The notes: generated from the letters alone by a model not told the origin. Numbered from the stretch's first letter, positions 8,956 through 18,330 are shown. The stretch is DNA of 64,000 nt from Opitutia bacterium (GCA_003569245.1 BGOM01000021.1:62001-126000); one strand, 5' to 3'. Made by a program: numbers and translations.

Positions 8956-9978
8956 TCACTTGTTGCCTTCGTCGGAAGGCGTGTTGTTGGCGGCGGGCTT
9001 GGCGGTCCCTTCGGGGATGACGGCCGCATCCTGGATCTTGCGCTGGGCCTCCTCGGCCTGCAGGCGGTCCTCCTTGGGGAGCAGCTTCTTGGCTTCCTCG
9101 GCCTCCTTGGAGGTCGGGTAGGTGGCGACGATGTCGCGCAGGTAGCGGTTGGAGACCTCCTCGAGCTTCTGCTCGCGGGTCGCCGGGGTGTCCATGCCGC
9201 GGAAGGAGCGGGCGGCGCCAAGGAGGGCCTTCGGCACATGTTCCTGCTGGGAGCCGAAGAAGACGGGGACGCGGAGGTAGGTGTTCATCGCGGCCTCGTA
9301 TTTCTTGGTGGCGAGCAGGGAGGAGCCCTTGACCAGGTGCAGGCGGGCCTGGAGGTCCGGGTCATCCAGCTGCGGCATCAGGCTGGTCGATTCGGTGATC
9401 ACGGCCTCGTGCTCGCCGCGGCGGGCGCGCTGCATCAGGCGGGCCAGCTTGATCTTGGTGGCCAGTTCGGCGATGGAGCCGTCGTCGGCGCGCTCCAGGG
9501 TGTCCAGGAAGGAGGAGAGGGCGGCGTCGTTCTCGAGGCGGTCAAGGGCATCCAGCTTCACGATGGAGGCCTTGAGCCACCAGCTCCCCTTCACCTTCTT
9601 GATCGGGTCGAAGAACTTGATGACGGGCTCGATGTTGTCGAGGGCCTTGCCCGGCTCGCCGCGCGCGACGTTGTTCTGGGCCTCGGTCAGGCGCTCCGGG
9701 AGGGGCCAGATGATGGTTTCGACCTCGGCGAGCTTGCGGGTCATGATCATCTCGGTGCCGTCCTGGATGGTCGTGCGTTCGACGGTGCCCTTGAGGCTGC
9801 TGATCGTGCCCTTTTTCTTGTCGATGATGGGCTTCGGGGGGATGACGGTGTTGTCGACCTTGAAGGGATCGTTGACCTCCCAGCGTTCGCCGCCCTTGAA
9901 GATCAGGGTCTGGCCGAAGGCGGGCAGGGCGGCGCCGAGCGCGGCGGCGGCGAGGAGGAGGCGGGGGAACGGGCGCAT
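8956..9978 (-). CDS. Secreted helical/TPR-like protein of the Exb cluster
   Basis: This 340-aa protein has a clear signal peptide (RLLLAAAALGAALPAFGQ, cleavage near residue 23). A short beta-like N-terminal part, with GGERWEVNDPF, is followed by helical repeats from about residue 100 resembling tetratricopeptide units (for example LVKGSSLLATKKYEAAMNTYLRV). The C-terminal 50 residues are charged and low-complexity. It begins 3 bases after the giant TPR protein and is followed by exbB, so it probably works in the periplasm with the proton channel. The exact role is unknown. Confidence 0.7.
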   Translation of the reverse strand: MRPFPRLLLAAAALGAALPAFGQTLIFKGGERWEVNDPFKVDNTVIPPKPIIDKKKGTISSLKGTVERTTIQDGTEMIMTRKLAEVETIIWPLPERLTEAQNNVARGEPGKALDNIEPVIKFFDPIKKVKGSWWLKASIVKLDALDRLENDAALSSFLDTLERADDGSIAELATKIKLARLMQRARRGEHEAVITESTSLMPQLDDPDLQARLHLVKGSSLLATKKYEAAMNTYLRVPVFFGSQQEHVPKALLGAARSFRGMDTPATREQKLEEVSNRYLRDIVATYPTSKEAEEAKKLLPKEDRLQAEEAQRKIQDAAVIPEGTAKPAANNTPSDEGNK

Positions 9979-9981
9979 GGC

Positions 9982-12900
9982 TTAGAGGCGGGTGTTGAGG
10001 GACTTGGCCTCGGAGGCCTCCGGGGTGTCCTTGATGCGGTCCTTGGATAGCATCTCGGCCAGCACCAGCTTGGCCTCGGGCTTCTGGCCGAGTTTCTCGG
10101 CGAGGACTCGCGCGGTGGCGAGGTAGGCCTTGGCGGACCAGAACTCGTACTTCTTCCAGGTCTGGTAGCAGCGGCGATAGTAGGCGACGGCCTCGGCGTT
10201 CCGGCCTTGGCGTTCCTCCATGACCCCGAGCCAGTAGAGGCTGCCGGCGGTGGCCTCGCCACGCCATTCCTTGGTCTGCAGGATCTCCTCGAAGGCCTTC
10301 TTGGCGTCGGGGTAGGCCTGCGTCTCGGCGAGCGCGCGGGCGCGGGCGAACTTGATCTCCTTCTCCTTCGACATCGTGATCTGGTTGTCGACCGCCTCGT
10401 TGCAGAGCTCGAGGGCCTCCTTGAACTTCTTCTGCTGGAGGAGGATCTCCGCCAGGCCGGCGAAGCCGAAGTCGGCGTACTCGGAGGAGCGGTTATGCTC
10501 CTTGATGTACTCGAAGTAGGCGGCGGCCTTGGCGGTCTCGCCCTTCGCGAGGAGGTGGTCGCCGACCACGGCGAGGATCGTCGGGCTGAGTTCCTCCGCC
10601 TTGTAGTTGGCGGAGACCTTCTTGAAGAAGGTGTCGGCCCGCTCGGGGTTCCGGAGGAAGACGTTCAGCTGGCCCATCGCGAAGAAGCCGCGGGCCTGGG
10701 CGATGAGGGAACCCTTGTTCTGCTCGAGGCGGAGGAGCTGGGTCAGCTCGGCCTCGGCGTTGGCGGCCGAGTAGGCGGCCGGGTCGACGGCGACGCCGGC
10801 CTTCACGCGCTTCACCTTGCGGGCGAGCTTCTCGCAGAGGAAGATGACGAGCTTCTCGTTGCCCTCCTGCTTGCGGTCGTTGATGGTCTCGGCGACCGAG
10901 GCGGAAAGGATACCAAGGGCCTCGGTCTTGGCGGCGACGATGCTGGCCTGGCGGTCCTTCTCGACCACCGCGAGCTCGTCGGCGAGCTTGGCGGAGAGCT
11001 TGGCGACCTCGGCCTTGGCGGCGGCGATGGCCTCCTTGGTGGCGCCGTCCTGGCGCTCGAGGGCGTCGACCTTCTTGCGTTCGGCGGCGAGCTGGCCGCT
11101 GAAGCGCTTCTGGATCTCCTCGCTGCGCTGGGCGAACTCCGGCTTGTCGCCGAGGCGCTCGGTGGCCTTGATCACCTCGTAGAGGTAGGTCAGCGCCTTC
11201 GGGTCGTTGTGATCCCAGTCGTAGACCTCCTTGTAGAGGTCGCGCATGCGCGCGTGCTCGCCGCGGCCGGGCAGCAGCTTGCCGAGCTCGCGCAGGACGA
11301 ACTCCAGCGCATTGGCGTTGGTGCGCCCGCTGCGGGCCGCGGCGACGTAGGCGTCGATGGCCTTGGCGGTGTGGCCGTCCTTTTCCTTCTCGAGGCGGGC
11401 CTTCTCGGCGAGGAACTTCTTCTTGGCCTCCGGGGCGGCGTTGGTGCGCGCGGACTCGTCGGCCTTGCGGATGGGTTTGTCGAGCTCGGTGGCCAGGCGC
11501 ATCTCGGCGTCGCCGATCAGCGTGTGGACCTCGGGGACCTGGTTGACGACGGCCTCGTCCTTGCTGACGGCGTAGTCCTTCAGCCATTCGTTGCACAGGC
11601 GCAGGGTCTCGGCGGTCTCCGGCGGGTTGAGGCCGAACTTCACGATCGCCTGGCGGTAGCGGACGTCGGGCAGGAACTTGCCCCGGCCCGCGTAGTCGGC
11701 CTGGTACTGGTCGAAGCCGGCCTTCGTGTCCTTGTACTTGCCCTGGTAGAACCAGCAGAGGGCGCGCATGTAGACGGCCTGCTCGCGGGCGAGGGAGCGC
11801 GGGTATTTCTGGTTGAAGGCGTCGAGGGCGGCGCCGGCCTGTTCCCAGTCGACGTTGGCGAAGAGGCAGGTGATGATGCGGAAGTCGATCTCCTCGACGG
11901 TGGCCGCGTCGATCTTCTTCACGTTGGTCTTGGCCCAGTTGTAGTGCTCGATGGCCTCCTTGTAGTCCTCGCGGTCCTGCGAGATCTCGCCGAGGATGAC
12001 CGCGACCGCCGGGACTTCCTCGCTGTCGGGATACTTCTGCAGGAACTCCTTGCACTTCGCCTGGGCCTCGGTGTTGCGACCGATCTGGCGCAGGGCGACG
12101 ATGTAGTAGTAGTAGGCGCCGGAAACCTTGGAGAAGCCGGGGTTGTTGTCGAAGATATCGCGGAACGCCACGAAGGCCTCCCAGTGCTTGTTCAGCTCCA
12201 GCAGGCAGAGGCCGATGCGGTAGGAGATGAAGGCGTCGTAGTCCTTGTTGGCGGCGAACTCTCCCTCGATCTTCTTGAACTGCTCGACGCCTGCGATGGC
12301 CTCCTCGATCTTGATCTTCGCGTTATCGTCCGGCTTGGGGTAGAGTTTCTTGAGGTTGTCGACCTCGGCCTGCTTGGCCTCGACCGCGCGGGAGACGGAG
12401 CGGGCCACGGTCGCGCGGCGGAGGGTGCCTTGGTAGCTCGCGAGGGCCTGGCGGTAGAGTTCGGCCTTCTCTTTCTCGTCGGCGGCGTTCTCGGCGGACT
12501 CGAAGCGGGCGTCGCCGATCTCGATGCGCTGGAAATTGGAGCGGACGATCTCGGCGGGCGAGCCGGTGCCGCGCGCGTCGACCTCGGCCTTGAGCTGCTC
12601 GGCTTCCTTGGTCAGGCCGAGCTTGGTGTAGACCTCGACCAGCTTGGCGGCGGCTTCGCGGCGCTCCGGCGTGGCGAGGCCCTCGGCGATGGCCGACTTC
12701 AGCAACTGCATGGCCTGACCGAGGGCTTTCTTCTTCTCGACCTCGCCGGCGGACTTGGCCTTTTCCTCGAGGATGCGGGCGGAGAGGGTGTAGGCGCTGA
12801 TACGGTCCTCGGCGCGGATGGCGATGTTGGGGGCGCGGAGCTTCTCGAGGAGGGCCAGGGCGGGGTCCCACTTGGACTGGCTGGCCAAGGCTTCGACCAG

Positions 12901-13311
12901 GCTGAGCTGGGCGATGCCGCGCTTATTGTCCAAACCGTAGAAGTCCTCGGTGCCCTTCGGGTACTTGGCGAGGAAGGCGGTCAGTTCTTCCTCGGTCTTG
13001 GCCCAGTCCTTGAGGCTGTAGACGGCGACGGCTTTGTTGAAAGCCAGCACCGCCTTGAGCATGTCGGCCGCCTCGGTCGGCAGCTGCTTCTCCATCTCGG
13101 TCAAGGTGTCGTAGGCGGCCTTGTACTTCTTGGCCTCCATCTCCTTGCCGGCCCGCTTGAAGAGGGTTTCCAGTTTGTTCTCGGGCGCGGGGGCGGCGGC
13201 CGCGGGCTTGGTCTGGGCGCGGGCGGGAGTGGCGACCGGGGTCACCGCCAGGAGGACGGCGAGGATGGCGGCTTTGGCCAGTTGGTAGGTGCGGGACTCG
13301 TGGGTGGCCAT
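9982..13311 (-). CDS. Giant secreted tetratricopeptide-repeat protein of the Exb cluster
   Basis: This 1109-aa protein has a signal peptide (AAILAVLLAVTPVATPARA) and then almost entirely helical repeats of TPR type, such as KKYKAAYDTLTEMEKQLP, NTEAQAKCKEFLQKYPDSEE and KKFKEALELCNEAVDNQ. A coiled-coil-rich stretch lies near residues 740-800. The repeated pattern of a helix pair followed by YPxS resembles the YbgF/CpoB and BamD type of periplasmic TPR. It is the first gene of the cluster that continues to the 340-aa protein, exbB and two exbD genes. Its size suggests a scaffold spanning the periplasm and linked to the proton channel (inference). Confidence 0.78.
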   Translation of the reverse strand: MATHESRTYQLAKAAILAVLLAVTPVATPARAQTKPAAAAPAPENKLETLFKRAGKEMEAKKYKAAYDTLTEMEKQLPTEAADMLKAVLAFNKAVAVYSLKDWAKTEEELTAFLAKYPKGTEDFYGLDNKRGIAQLSLVEALASQSKWDPALALLEKLRAPNIAIRAEDRISAYTLSARILEEKAKSAGEVEKKKALGQAMQLLKSAIAEGLATPERREAAAKLVEVYTKLGLTKEAEQLKAEVDARGTGSPAEIVRSNFQRIEIGDARFESAENAADEKEKAELYRQALASYQGTLRRATVARSVSRAVEAKQAEVDNLKKLYPKPDDNAKIKIEEAIAGVEQFKKIEGEFAANKDYDAFISYRIGLCLLELNKHWEAFVAFRDIFDNNPGFSKVSGAYYYYIVALRQIGRNTEAQAKCKEFLQKYPDSEEVPAVAVILGEISQDREDYKEAIEHYNWAKTNVKKIDAATVEEIDFRIITCLFANVDWEQAGAALDAFNQKYPRSLAREQAVYMRALCWFYQGKYKDTKAGFDQYQADYAGRGKFLPDVRYRQAIVKFGLNPPETAETLRLCNEWLKDYAVSKDEAVVNQVPEVHTLIGDAEMRLATELDKPIRKADESARTNAAPEAKKKFLAEKARLEKEKDGHTAKAIDAYVAAARSGRTNANALEFVLRELGKLLPGRGEHARMRDLYKEVYDWDHNDPKALTYLYEVIKATERLGDKPEFAQRSEEIQKRFSGQLAAERKKVDALERQDGATKEAIAAAKAEVAKLSAKLADELAVVEKDRQASIVAAKTEALGILSASVAETINDRKQEGNEKLVIFLCEKLARKVKRVKAGVAVDPAAYSAANAEAELTQLLRLEQNKGSLIAQARGFFAMGQLNVFLRNPERADTFFKKVSANYKAEELSPTILAVVGDHLLAKGETAKAAAYFEYIKEHNRSSEYADFGFAGLAEILLQQKKFKEALELCNEAVDNQITMSKEKEIKFARARALAETQAYPDAKKAFEEILQTKEWRGEATAGSLYWLGVMEERQGRNAEAVAYYRRCYQTWKKYEFWSAKAYLATARVLAEKLGQKPEAKLVLAEMLSKDRIKDTPEASEAKSLNTRL

Positions 13312-13455
13312 CGGGTAGGGTGAGCGCGGTGACGCCTCTTGGGGTGAGCGAAGAAATTAGCCGTCCGAGGGCCTCTCTGCCAAGCAATAACCCTTCACAC
13401 TCGCCCTGCCCGCGGGGGAGGACGGCCCCCCAAGGGGAATGCCCCCGTCAAGGGG

Positions 13456-14394
13456 TCATCGTGCCGCCTTCCGCCCGGAGGCCAGTAGGGTCTCGAAGCC
13501 CGGCTCGCGGTCTTCCTTGGCGACGACCCGGACCTCGGATTCGCGGAAGCCCGCTTCCTCGAGCCAATCGTGCAGGTCGTTCTCCTTGAACCCGAGCCAC
13601 CGATCGGCGTAGAGCTCGCGGGCCTTCTCGAAGCGGTGGGCCCGGAGGTCGAGGATGAGCACCCGTCCGCCTGGCTTGAGGATGCGATAGGCCTCGGCCA
13701 GCGCTTTTCGCGGGTTTTCGGCGTGGTGCAGGGCCTGGCTGAGCAGGACGAGGTCGGCCGAACGGTCGGGGAGGGGGGCGTCCTCGATGTCGCCGAGGAC
13801 ATAGTCCAGGTTGTTCAGCTGTTCCTTTTTGGCCAAGGCCCGTCCCAGCTCGACCATCCGCGGGGAGTTGTCGACGCAGTGGACGAACTCGGCCTGCCGG
13901 GCCAGCAGGCGGGACAAGGTGCCGTCGCCCGCCCCGAGGTCGGCGATGCGCACCTTCGGGGCCAGCAGCAGGAGCATCTGGCCGATGGCTTCCCAGGAGC
14001 GTCCGGGACAGTAGTTCTTGCCGAGCCGGTCGGCGACCAGGTTGAAGTGCTGCTCGGCCTTGCGGCGGCGCCGCTCGACGATCCGTTGCAGGGCCCGTTG
14101 GTCGGCCCGGGCGGCGGGTTCGGCCTCCGTGGCCCGGATGGCCGCTTCGAGGATACTCTGCACGCCGGCCCCGAGGCCGCGGGCCAGGGAGTAATAGGAG
14201 TGTTTACCGTCCCGGCGGTCTTCGGCCAGCCCCGCCTTGCGGAGCAGGGCCAGGTGGGTCGAGATGCGCGATTGGCCCATGCCGAGGATCTCCTGCAGCT
14301 CGCCGACCGCCAGCTCGCCCTTGGCCAGCAGGAACAGCAGGCGGGCCCGGGTCGGGTCGGACAGGAGGCGGAGGGATTCCCAAGGGTCGGGCAT
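13456..14394 (-). CDS. ArsR-type HTH fused to a SAM-dependent methyltransferase
   Basis: This 312-aa fusion has an ArsR winged helix at about residues 5-85 (LLSDPTRARLLFLLAKGELAVGELQEIL, with recognition helix QSRISTHLALL) and a class I methyltransferase domain from about 145. That domain shows SAM motif I (IADLGAGDGTLSRLLA), motif II acidic end (VHCVDNSPRMVELG) and the post-I block PLPDRSADLVLLSQALHH. Such fusions occur in several phyla, often near methionine or arsenic genes, but none lie next to this one. No metal-binding CxC of classical ArsR is seen in the HTH. It may sense SAM or a small metabolite; target and substrate are unknown. Confidence 0.82.
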   Translation of the reverse strand: MPDPWESLRLLSDPTRARLLFLLAKGELAVGELQEILGMGQSRISTHLALLRKAGLAEDRRDGKHSYYSLARGLGAGVQSILEAAIRATEAEPAARADQRALQRIVERRRRKAEQHFNLVADRLGKNYCPGRSWEAIGQMLLLLAPKVRIADLGAGDGTLSRLLARQAEFVHCVDNSPRMVELGRALAKKEQLNNLDYVLGDIEDAPLPDRSADLVLLSQALHHAENPRKALAEAYRILKPGGRVLILDLRAHRFEKARELYADRWLGFKENDLHDWLEEAGFRESEVRVVAKEDREPGFETLLASGRKAAR

Positions 14395-14425
14395 GGTGGG
14401 CAGGATGAGGTCGTTCGGGCCGCTG

Positions 14426-14457
14426 TCAAAAGAGGAAGCCCCGCGGGGCGGGGCTTC
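14426..14457 (-). terminator. Terminator after the long greA
   Basis: On the minus strand the stem GAAGCCCC / GGGGCTTC, with loop GCCCCGC, is followed by CTCTTTTGA. It lies about 20 bases downstream of the greA-like stop and upstream of the ArsR fusion gene. The T-run is short, so termination may be partial. Confidence 0.65.
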
Positions 14458-14478
14458 GTCGGGGGCCGGTCGGTCGGC

Positions 14479-16449
14479 TTACTTCCGCTTGTCGACCCAG
14501 CGGCTGAGCGCCTTGACCTTCCAGGTCTCGGTCTTGCCGTTGATGTTGGTCGTGAAGGTCTCGCCCAGCTTCTGGTTGAGGAACTGCTTCGCGAGGGGCG
14601 AGATGTACGAGAGGATGTTCTCCTCCGGCTTGCCGTCCCAGACGCCCAGGATGTCGTAGGTGACCTCGACCTGGTCGGCCCCGCGGAGCAGGGTCACGGT
14701 CGAGCCGATGCTGATCGCGTCGGCGCGGGCCTCGGTGAAGTCGGTCACGCGGGCCTTCTTGAGGAGGCTTTCGAGCTCGGCGCGGCGGGCCGAGAGCGTG
14801 TCGTGGTCCTGGCGGGCCATCTTGTACTCGGAGTTCTCGCGCAAGTCGCCGTGTTCCTTGGCCACCTGGATGGCTTCCTTCACGGCGGGGAGCTTGTTCT
14901 GGATGATGTCGAGCAGCTCGCGGTCCTTCTCTTCCTTGCTGTGCTTGGAGACGAAGAGTTCCTTCTCCTCGGCCTCGTTGTCCGTCGGCTTGGACTGGGC
15001 GAGGCGCTGGACGTTCGGGTCGATCTTGGCGAGGCGGGCGATCAGCGACTTCTTGGTCATCTGGTCGAAGCCCTGGCTGCTGAGCATCGTGCGGGTGAGG
15101 TCGTAGATCGTCTCGCCGTCGACCTTCGGGCCGTTGGCCGGCGCGAGGATGTCGGCGATCAGTTCCTTGTCCTTGACCAGCTCGTTCGCGAGGGGGATGC
15201 GGGCGGTGGAGTTGGACTCGAGGGCCTCGGTGTCGACGGAGCCGAGGATGGCGGCCAGCAGGGTCGGGTTGATGAGGCGACCGACGATGTCGGCGTACTT
15301 CTTGGAATCGCGGTTCTTGATGATCCAGATGATGACCGGGGCGCGCAGTTCGCGGCTCTCGAGCCACTGGGCGAAGCGCTGGCCGACCTCGGCCGCGAGT
15401 TCCTGGTCGCAGAGGTAGGAGATGGACTCGGCGACGAGCTTGGCGGAGCCGCTCTTGGTCGCGCCGATATCGCGGTTGCGCAGCAGGTCGAAGGCGCGGT
15501 CCGCCCACTTCTCGCCGTGGTGCGCGCGCACGAGGTCGAGGAGGCTGCGGATCTTCTCCGTCGTGTGCGGGATGTTCAGCGCGACGAAGGCCAGGTCGCC
15601 CTCGTTGCAGAGCGCGATCACCTCCGAGGCGGTGGGGCTGACGGTCTCGACGGTCTCGACGGCGGAGCGGAAGAACTTATCGCGGTTCCAGATGGCGCCG
15701 AGCATGACCGGGATGAGGTCGCGGCGGCGGCTCGGGCTGACGGCGGCGAGGGCCTTGGCGAGGTCGGCGGAGACCTTGGCGAGGTTGGCTTCCGTCGCGG
15801 CGGAGCGCGTCTCGGCGGTGGAGCTGTCGGCCAGCGCCTCCAGGAGGGCCAGCTTGCGCTCGAAGTTCGGGGCCGACTCGTACTGGGCGAAGAGGTCCTC
15901 GCCGAGGTCGACCGGGGCCTCGAGCAGGATGTAGAGGCCGCCCTTCTTCTCGGGGACCTGGATCGCGCGGTCCTTGCGGATGGCGGCGCGGGCCTTGGTC
16001 CACCACGACTTGAAGGCGGCGGCGCGGTCCTTACCGGCGCCGAGGGAGGCGAAGTGGATGCGGTCGAGGTTGGCCTCGAGGGCGTAGGAGGTGCACTCGC
16101 CCTCCGGGTACTCGGCCAGCAGGGCCTTGACGATGGCGGCGGGGTCGTTGGCGACCTGCTGGGCCACCTTCTCCTTGGTTTCGTCGGCGTAGGCCGAGGC
16201 GACGAGGCTGGTCGGGTTCAGGATCTCGATCTTGCCGAGGAAGAAAGCGGCGTCCATGACGTGGCCTTTCTTGCCCTGCTCGGGGAAGTCGACGGTGAAG
16301 CGCTTGGCGGCCTCGTCGTAGCCCCGGATGACGCCGATGCCCCAGGCTTGGTGCAGGCAGAAAGCGGGGTGACCCGAGCCGACCCGGTTGATGGCGTCCT
16401 GCAGAGAGTTGTTTTTAACGCCTTGTGGGTTGGGGGCCTTGTTGCTCAT
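14479..16449 (-). CDS. greA: Long GreA/GreB-family transcription elongation factor (PVC type)
   Basis: This protein is about 656 aa. The C-terminal 160 residues are a GreA: the coiled coil with EAIQVAKEHGDLRENSEYKMA (acidic tip at the DLRENSEY region) and then the FKBP-like domain with ISPLAKQFLNQKLGE. GreA rescues backtracked RNA polymerase. The N-terminal 490 residues are extra: a small beta domain with CLHQAWGIGVIRGYD, then helical repeats. Chlamydial GreA proteins have a comparable long N-terminal part. The start chosen is the ATG at 16449 (MSNKAPNPQG); the track ORF to 17919 runs into rlmN antisense and is not real. It is divergent from rlmN. Confidence 0.85.
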   Translation of the reverse strand: MSNKAPNPQGVKNNSLQDAINRVGSGHPAFCLHQAWGIGVIRGYDEAAKRFTVDFPEQGKKGHVMDAAFFLGKIEILNPTSLVASAYADETKEKVAQQVANDPAAIVKALLAEYPEGECTSYALEANLDRIHFASLGAGKDRAAAFKSWWTKARAAIRKDRAIQVPEKKGGLYILLEAPVDLGEDLFAQYESAPNFERKLALLEALADSSTAETRSAATEANLAKVSADLAKALAAVSPSRRRDLIPVMLGAIWNRDKFFRSAVETVETVSPTASEVIALCNEGDLAFVALNIPHTTEKIRSLLDLVRAHHGEKWADRAFDLLRNRDIGATKSGSAKLVAESISYLCDQELAAEVGQRFAQWLESRELRAPVIIWIIKNRDSKKYADIVGRLINPTLLAAILGSVDTEALESNSTARIPLANELVKDKELIADILAPANGPKVDGETIYDLTRTMLSSQGFDQMTKKSLIARLAKIDPNVQRLAQSKPTDNEAEEKELFVSKHSKEEKDRELLDIIQNKLPAVKEAIQVAKEHGDLRENSEYKMARQDHDTLSARRAELESLLKKARVTDFTEARADAISIGSTVTLLRGADQVEVTYDILGVWDGKPEENILSYISPLAKQFLNQKLGETFTTNINGKTETWKVKALSRWVDKRK

Positions 16450-16548
16450 TGCAAAAAGGGGTTTTGGGCATAACAAAACGCACTTGCAAGCAGGAAGGCG
16501 GGGGCTTTGCGGTCTTCGGTCCCGATTGCCTTGCCTTGAACCAACCCG

Positions 16549-17679
16549 ATGGCCTTTAAGCCCGAAAAACCCTCCATCCACGGCGAAACGCCGGACTCCC
16601 TCGGCGCTCGCTTGGTCGAGGCCGGGCACCCCCGTTACCGGGTCGCCCAGATCTTCGAGTGGCTCTACCCCCGCCGGGCAGGTGGTCCGGACGCCATGAC
16701 CAACCTTCCGGCCAACTTGCGGGCCTGGCTGGCGGAGCAGTACGACTTCGCGTCCACCGACGTCATGGGCAAGAAAACCGCCTCCGACGTCACCCAGAAG
16801 GTCCTCCAGCGCCTCCGGGACGGCTCCTTGATCGAGACGGTCATCATCCGGGCCCCCATGGAGGGGGTGGGGCAGGAGCAGTCCCGCCGGACCATCTGTA
16901 TCTCGACCCAGGTGGGGTGTGCCTATGGCTGCAAATTCTGCGCTTCCGGCCTCGAAGGATGGAAAAGGGACCTTTCGGTGGGGGAAATCGTCTCCCAGCT
17001 TGTCCAGGTCTGCCGGATCGAGGACCAGGCCGACCCCGTCCGGGCGGCCCAGGGGCTGGCCTCTTTCGATAACATCGTGGTCATGGGCATGGGGGAGCCG
17101 CTTGCCAACTACGACAACCTCCTGGCCGCCCTGCGCATCGTCAACGCCCCCTGGGGATTCGGCTTCGGGGCCCGCCGCATCACCATCTCCACCTCCGGGG
17201 TCGTCCCCAAGATCCTCAAGCTCGCCGACGAGGAACTCGGCTTCCGCCTGGCCATCAGCCTGCACGGGGCCACCAACGAGGTCCGTAACCAGATCATGCC
17301 CGTCAACCGCAAGTTCCCCTTGGAGGAACTCGTGCCCGCGGCCAAGGCCTTCGCCCGCAAGCACGGACGCATGCTCACCCTCGAGTTCATCCTCATCGAG
17401 GACATCAACGATTCCCTGGAGCAGGCGAAGAAGCTCGCGGTCATCGCCCGGGAGCTGCACGCGCACGTCAACCTGATCCCGTACAACAAGGTCGAGGGTC
17501 TCCCCTGGGTGCGGCCCTCGCTCACGCGCCAGGACCGTTTCGTCAAGGAACTGCGCGCCCTTGGCGTGACCGCGACCCTCCGGCGCGAGAAGGGGCACGA
17601 CATCGACGCGGCCTGCGGCCAGCTGCGGCTCCAGAAGGAGAAGGAGCTGCGCGTCGACCCGCCGCCCGCGGCGGCTTAG
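16549..17679 (+). CDS. rlmN: 23S rRNA (adenine-2503-C2)-methyltransferase
   Basis: This 376-aa radical-SAM enzyme methylates C2 of A2503 in 23S rRNA, and of A37 in some tRNAs. The 4Fe-4S motif CAYGCKFC follows STQVG near residue 125, and the C-terminal methyl-transfer cysteine is present in GHDIDAACGQL. Other typical blocks are VVMGMGEPLANYDN and RITISTSGVVPKI. The ATG is preceded by GAACCAACCCG and not by a Shine-Dalgarno. The stop overlaps the convergent rpe gene by 4 bases. Confidence 0.95.
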   Translation: MAFKPEKPSIHGETPDSLGARLVEAGHPRYRVAQIFEWLYPRRAGGPDAMTNLPANLRAWLAEQYDFASTDVMGKKTASDVTQKVLQRLRDGSLIETVIIRAPMEGVGQEQSRRTICISTQVGCAYGCKFCASGLEGWKRDLSVGEIVSQLVQVCRIEDQADPVRAAQGLASFDNIVVMGMGEPLANYDNLLAALRIVNAPWGFGFGARRITISTSGVVPKILKLADEELGFRLAISLHGATNEVRNQIMPVNRKFPLEELVPAAKAFARKHGRMLTLEFILIEDINDSLEQAKKLAVIARELHAHVNLIPYNKVEGLPWVRPSLTRQDRFVKELRALGVTATLRREKGHDIDAACGQLRLQKEKELRVDPPPAAA

Positions 17680-18326
17680 GCCGTCAACCCGGCCACGAAG
17701 GCCCGGCGGTCCGGGGCCTTGTAGAAGGCGGTCCCGGCCACCAGCGTGTCGGCCCCGGCGGCTCGGCAGAGCCGACCCGTCTCGGCGTTGATCCCGCCGT
17801 CGACCTCCAGGCGGAAGTCCAGCCCGCGGCGCCGGCGTTCGGCGTCGAGGAAGCGGATGCTCTCGAGCACGGAGGGGATGAAGGCCTGGCCGCCGAAGCC
17901 CGGGAAGACCGTCATGCACAGGGCCAGGTCGACGCTCTCCAGGTACGGCAGGAGCCGGCGCGGGTCGGCGTCCGGGTTCATCGCGATGCCGGCCTTGAGC
18001 CCGGCCGCCTTGATCGCGGCGAGCGTCTTCGCCATGTCATGGTCGGCCTCGATGTGCACGGTCAGGCGTTCGGCGCCGGCCTGCGCGAAGGCCGCCACGA
18101 AGCGATCCGGGTGCGCGAGCATCAGGTGCACGTCGAAGTGCAGCCGCGTGCGCGGGCGCAAGGCCGCGACGACCTGCGGTCCGAAACTGATGTTGGGCAC
18201 GAAGTGCCCGTCCATGATGTCCAGGTGGACCCAGCTGAGACCGGCTTCCTCGATCGCCCGGATGCCGCCGGCGAAGTCGCCGTGGTCGGCGGCGAGCAGG
18301 GAAGGGGCGACGACGGGGGCGGGCAT
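17676..18326 (-). CDS. rpe: Ribulose-phosphate 3-epimerase
   Basis: This 216-aa TIM-barrel enzyme interconverts ribulose-5-phosphate and xylulose-5-phosphate. Visible signatures are APSLLAADHGDF at the N-terminus, the metal-binding LDIMDGHFVPNISFGP, FDVHLM, and LEVDGGINAET with VAGTAF for phosphate binding. The ATG at 18326 was chosen; the track extension to 18482 only covers lptE in another frame. It is the last gene of the rpmF-plsX-fabH operon, 4 bases after lptE. Confidence 0.95.
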   Translation of the reverse strand: MPAPVVAPSLLAADHGDFAGGIRAIEEAGLSWVHLDIMDGHFVPNISFGPQVVAALRPRTRLHFDVHLMLAHPDRFVAAFAQAGAERLTVHIEADHDMAKTLAAIKAAGLKAGIAMNPDADPRRLLPYLESVDLALCMTVFPGFGGQAFIPSVLESIRFLDAERRRRGLDFRLEVDGGINAETGRLCRAAGADTLVAGTAFYKAPDRRAFVAGLTA

Positions 18327-18330
18327 GGCG

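Noticed and set aside
10207-13323. Plus-strand ORF of 1038 aa
   Set aside because: Shadow of the giant TPR gene; low-complexity Leu/Gly/Glu/Val composition and no domain.
13570-16473. Plus-strand ORF of 967 aa
   Set aside because: Antisense of the ArsR fusion and greA; no family features.
16450-17919. N-terminal extension of the greA ORF to 1146 aa
   Set aside because: The extra 490 codons are antisense to rlmN; the ATG at 16449 gives a normal start.
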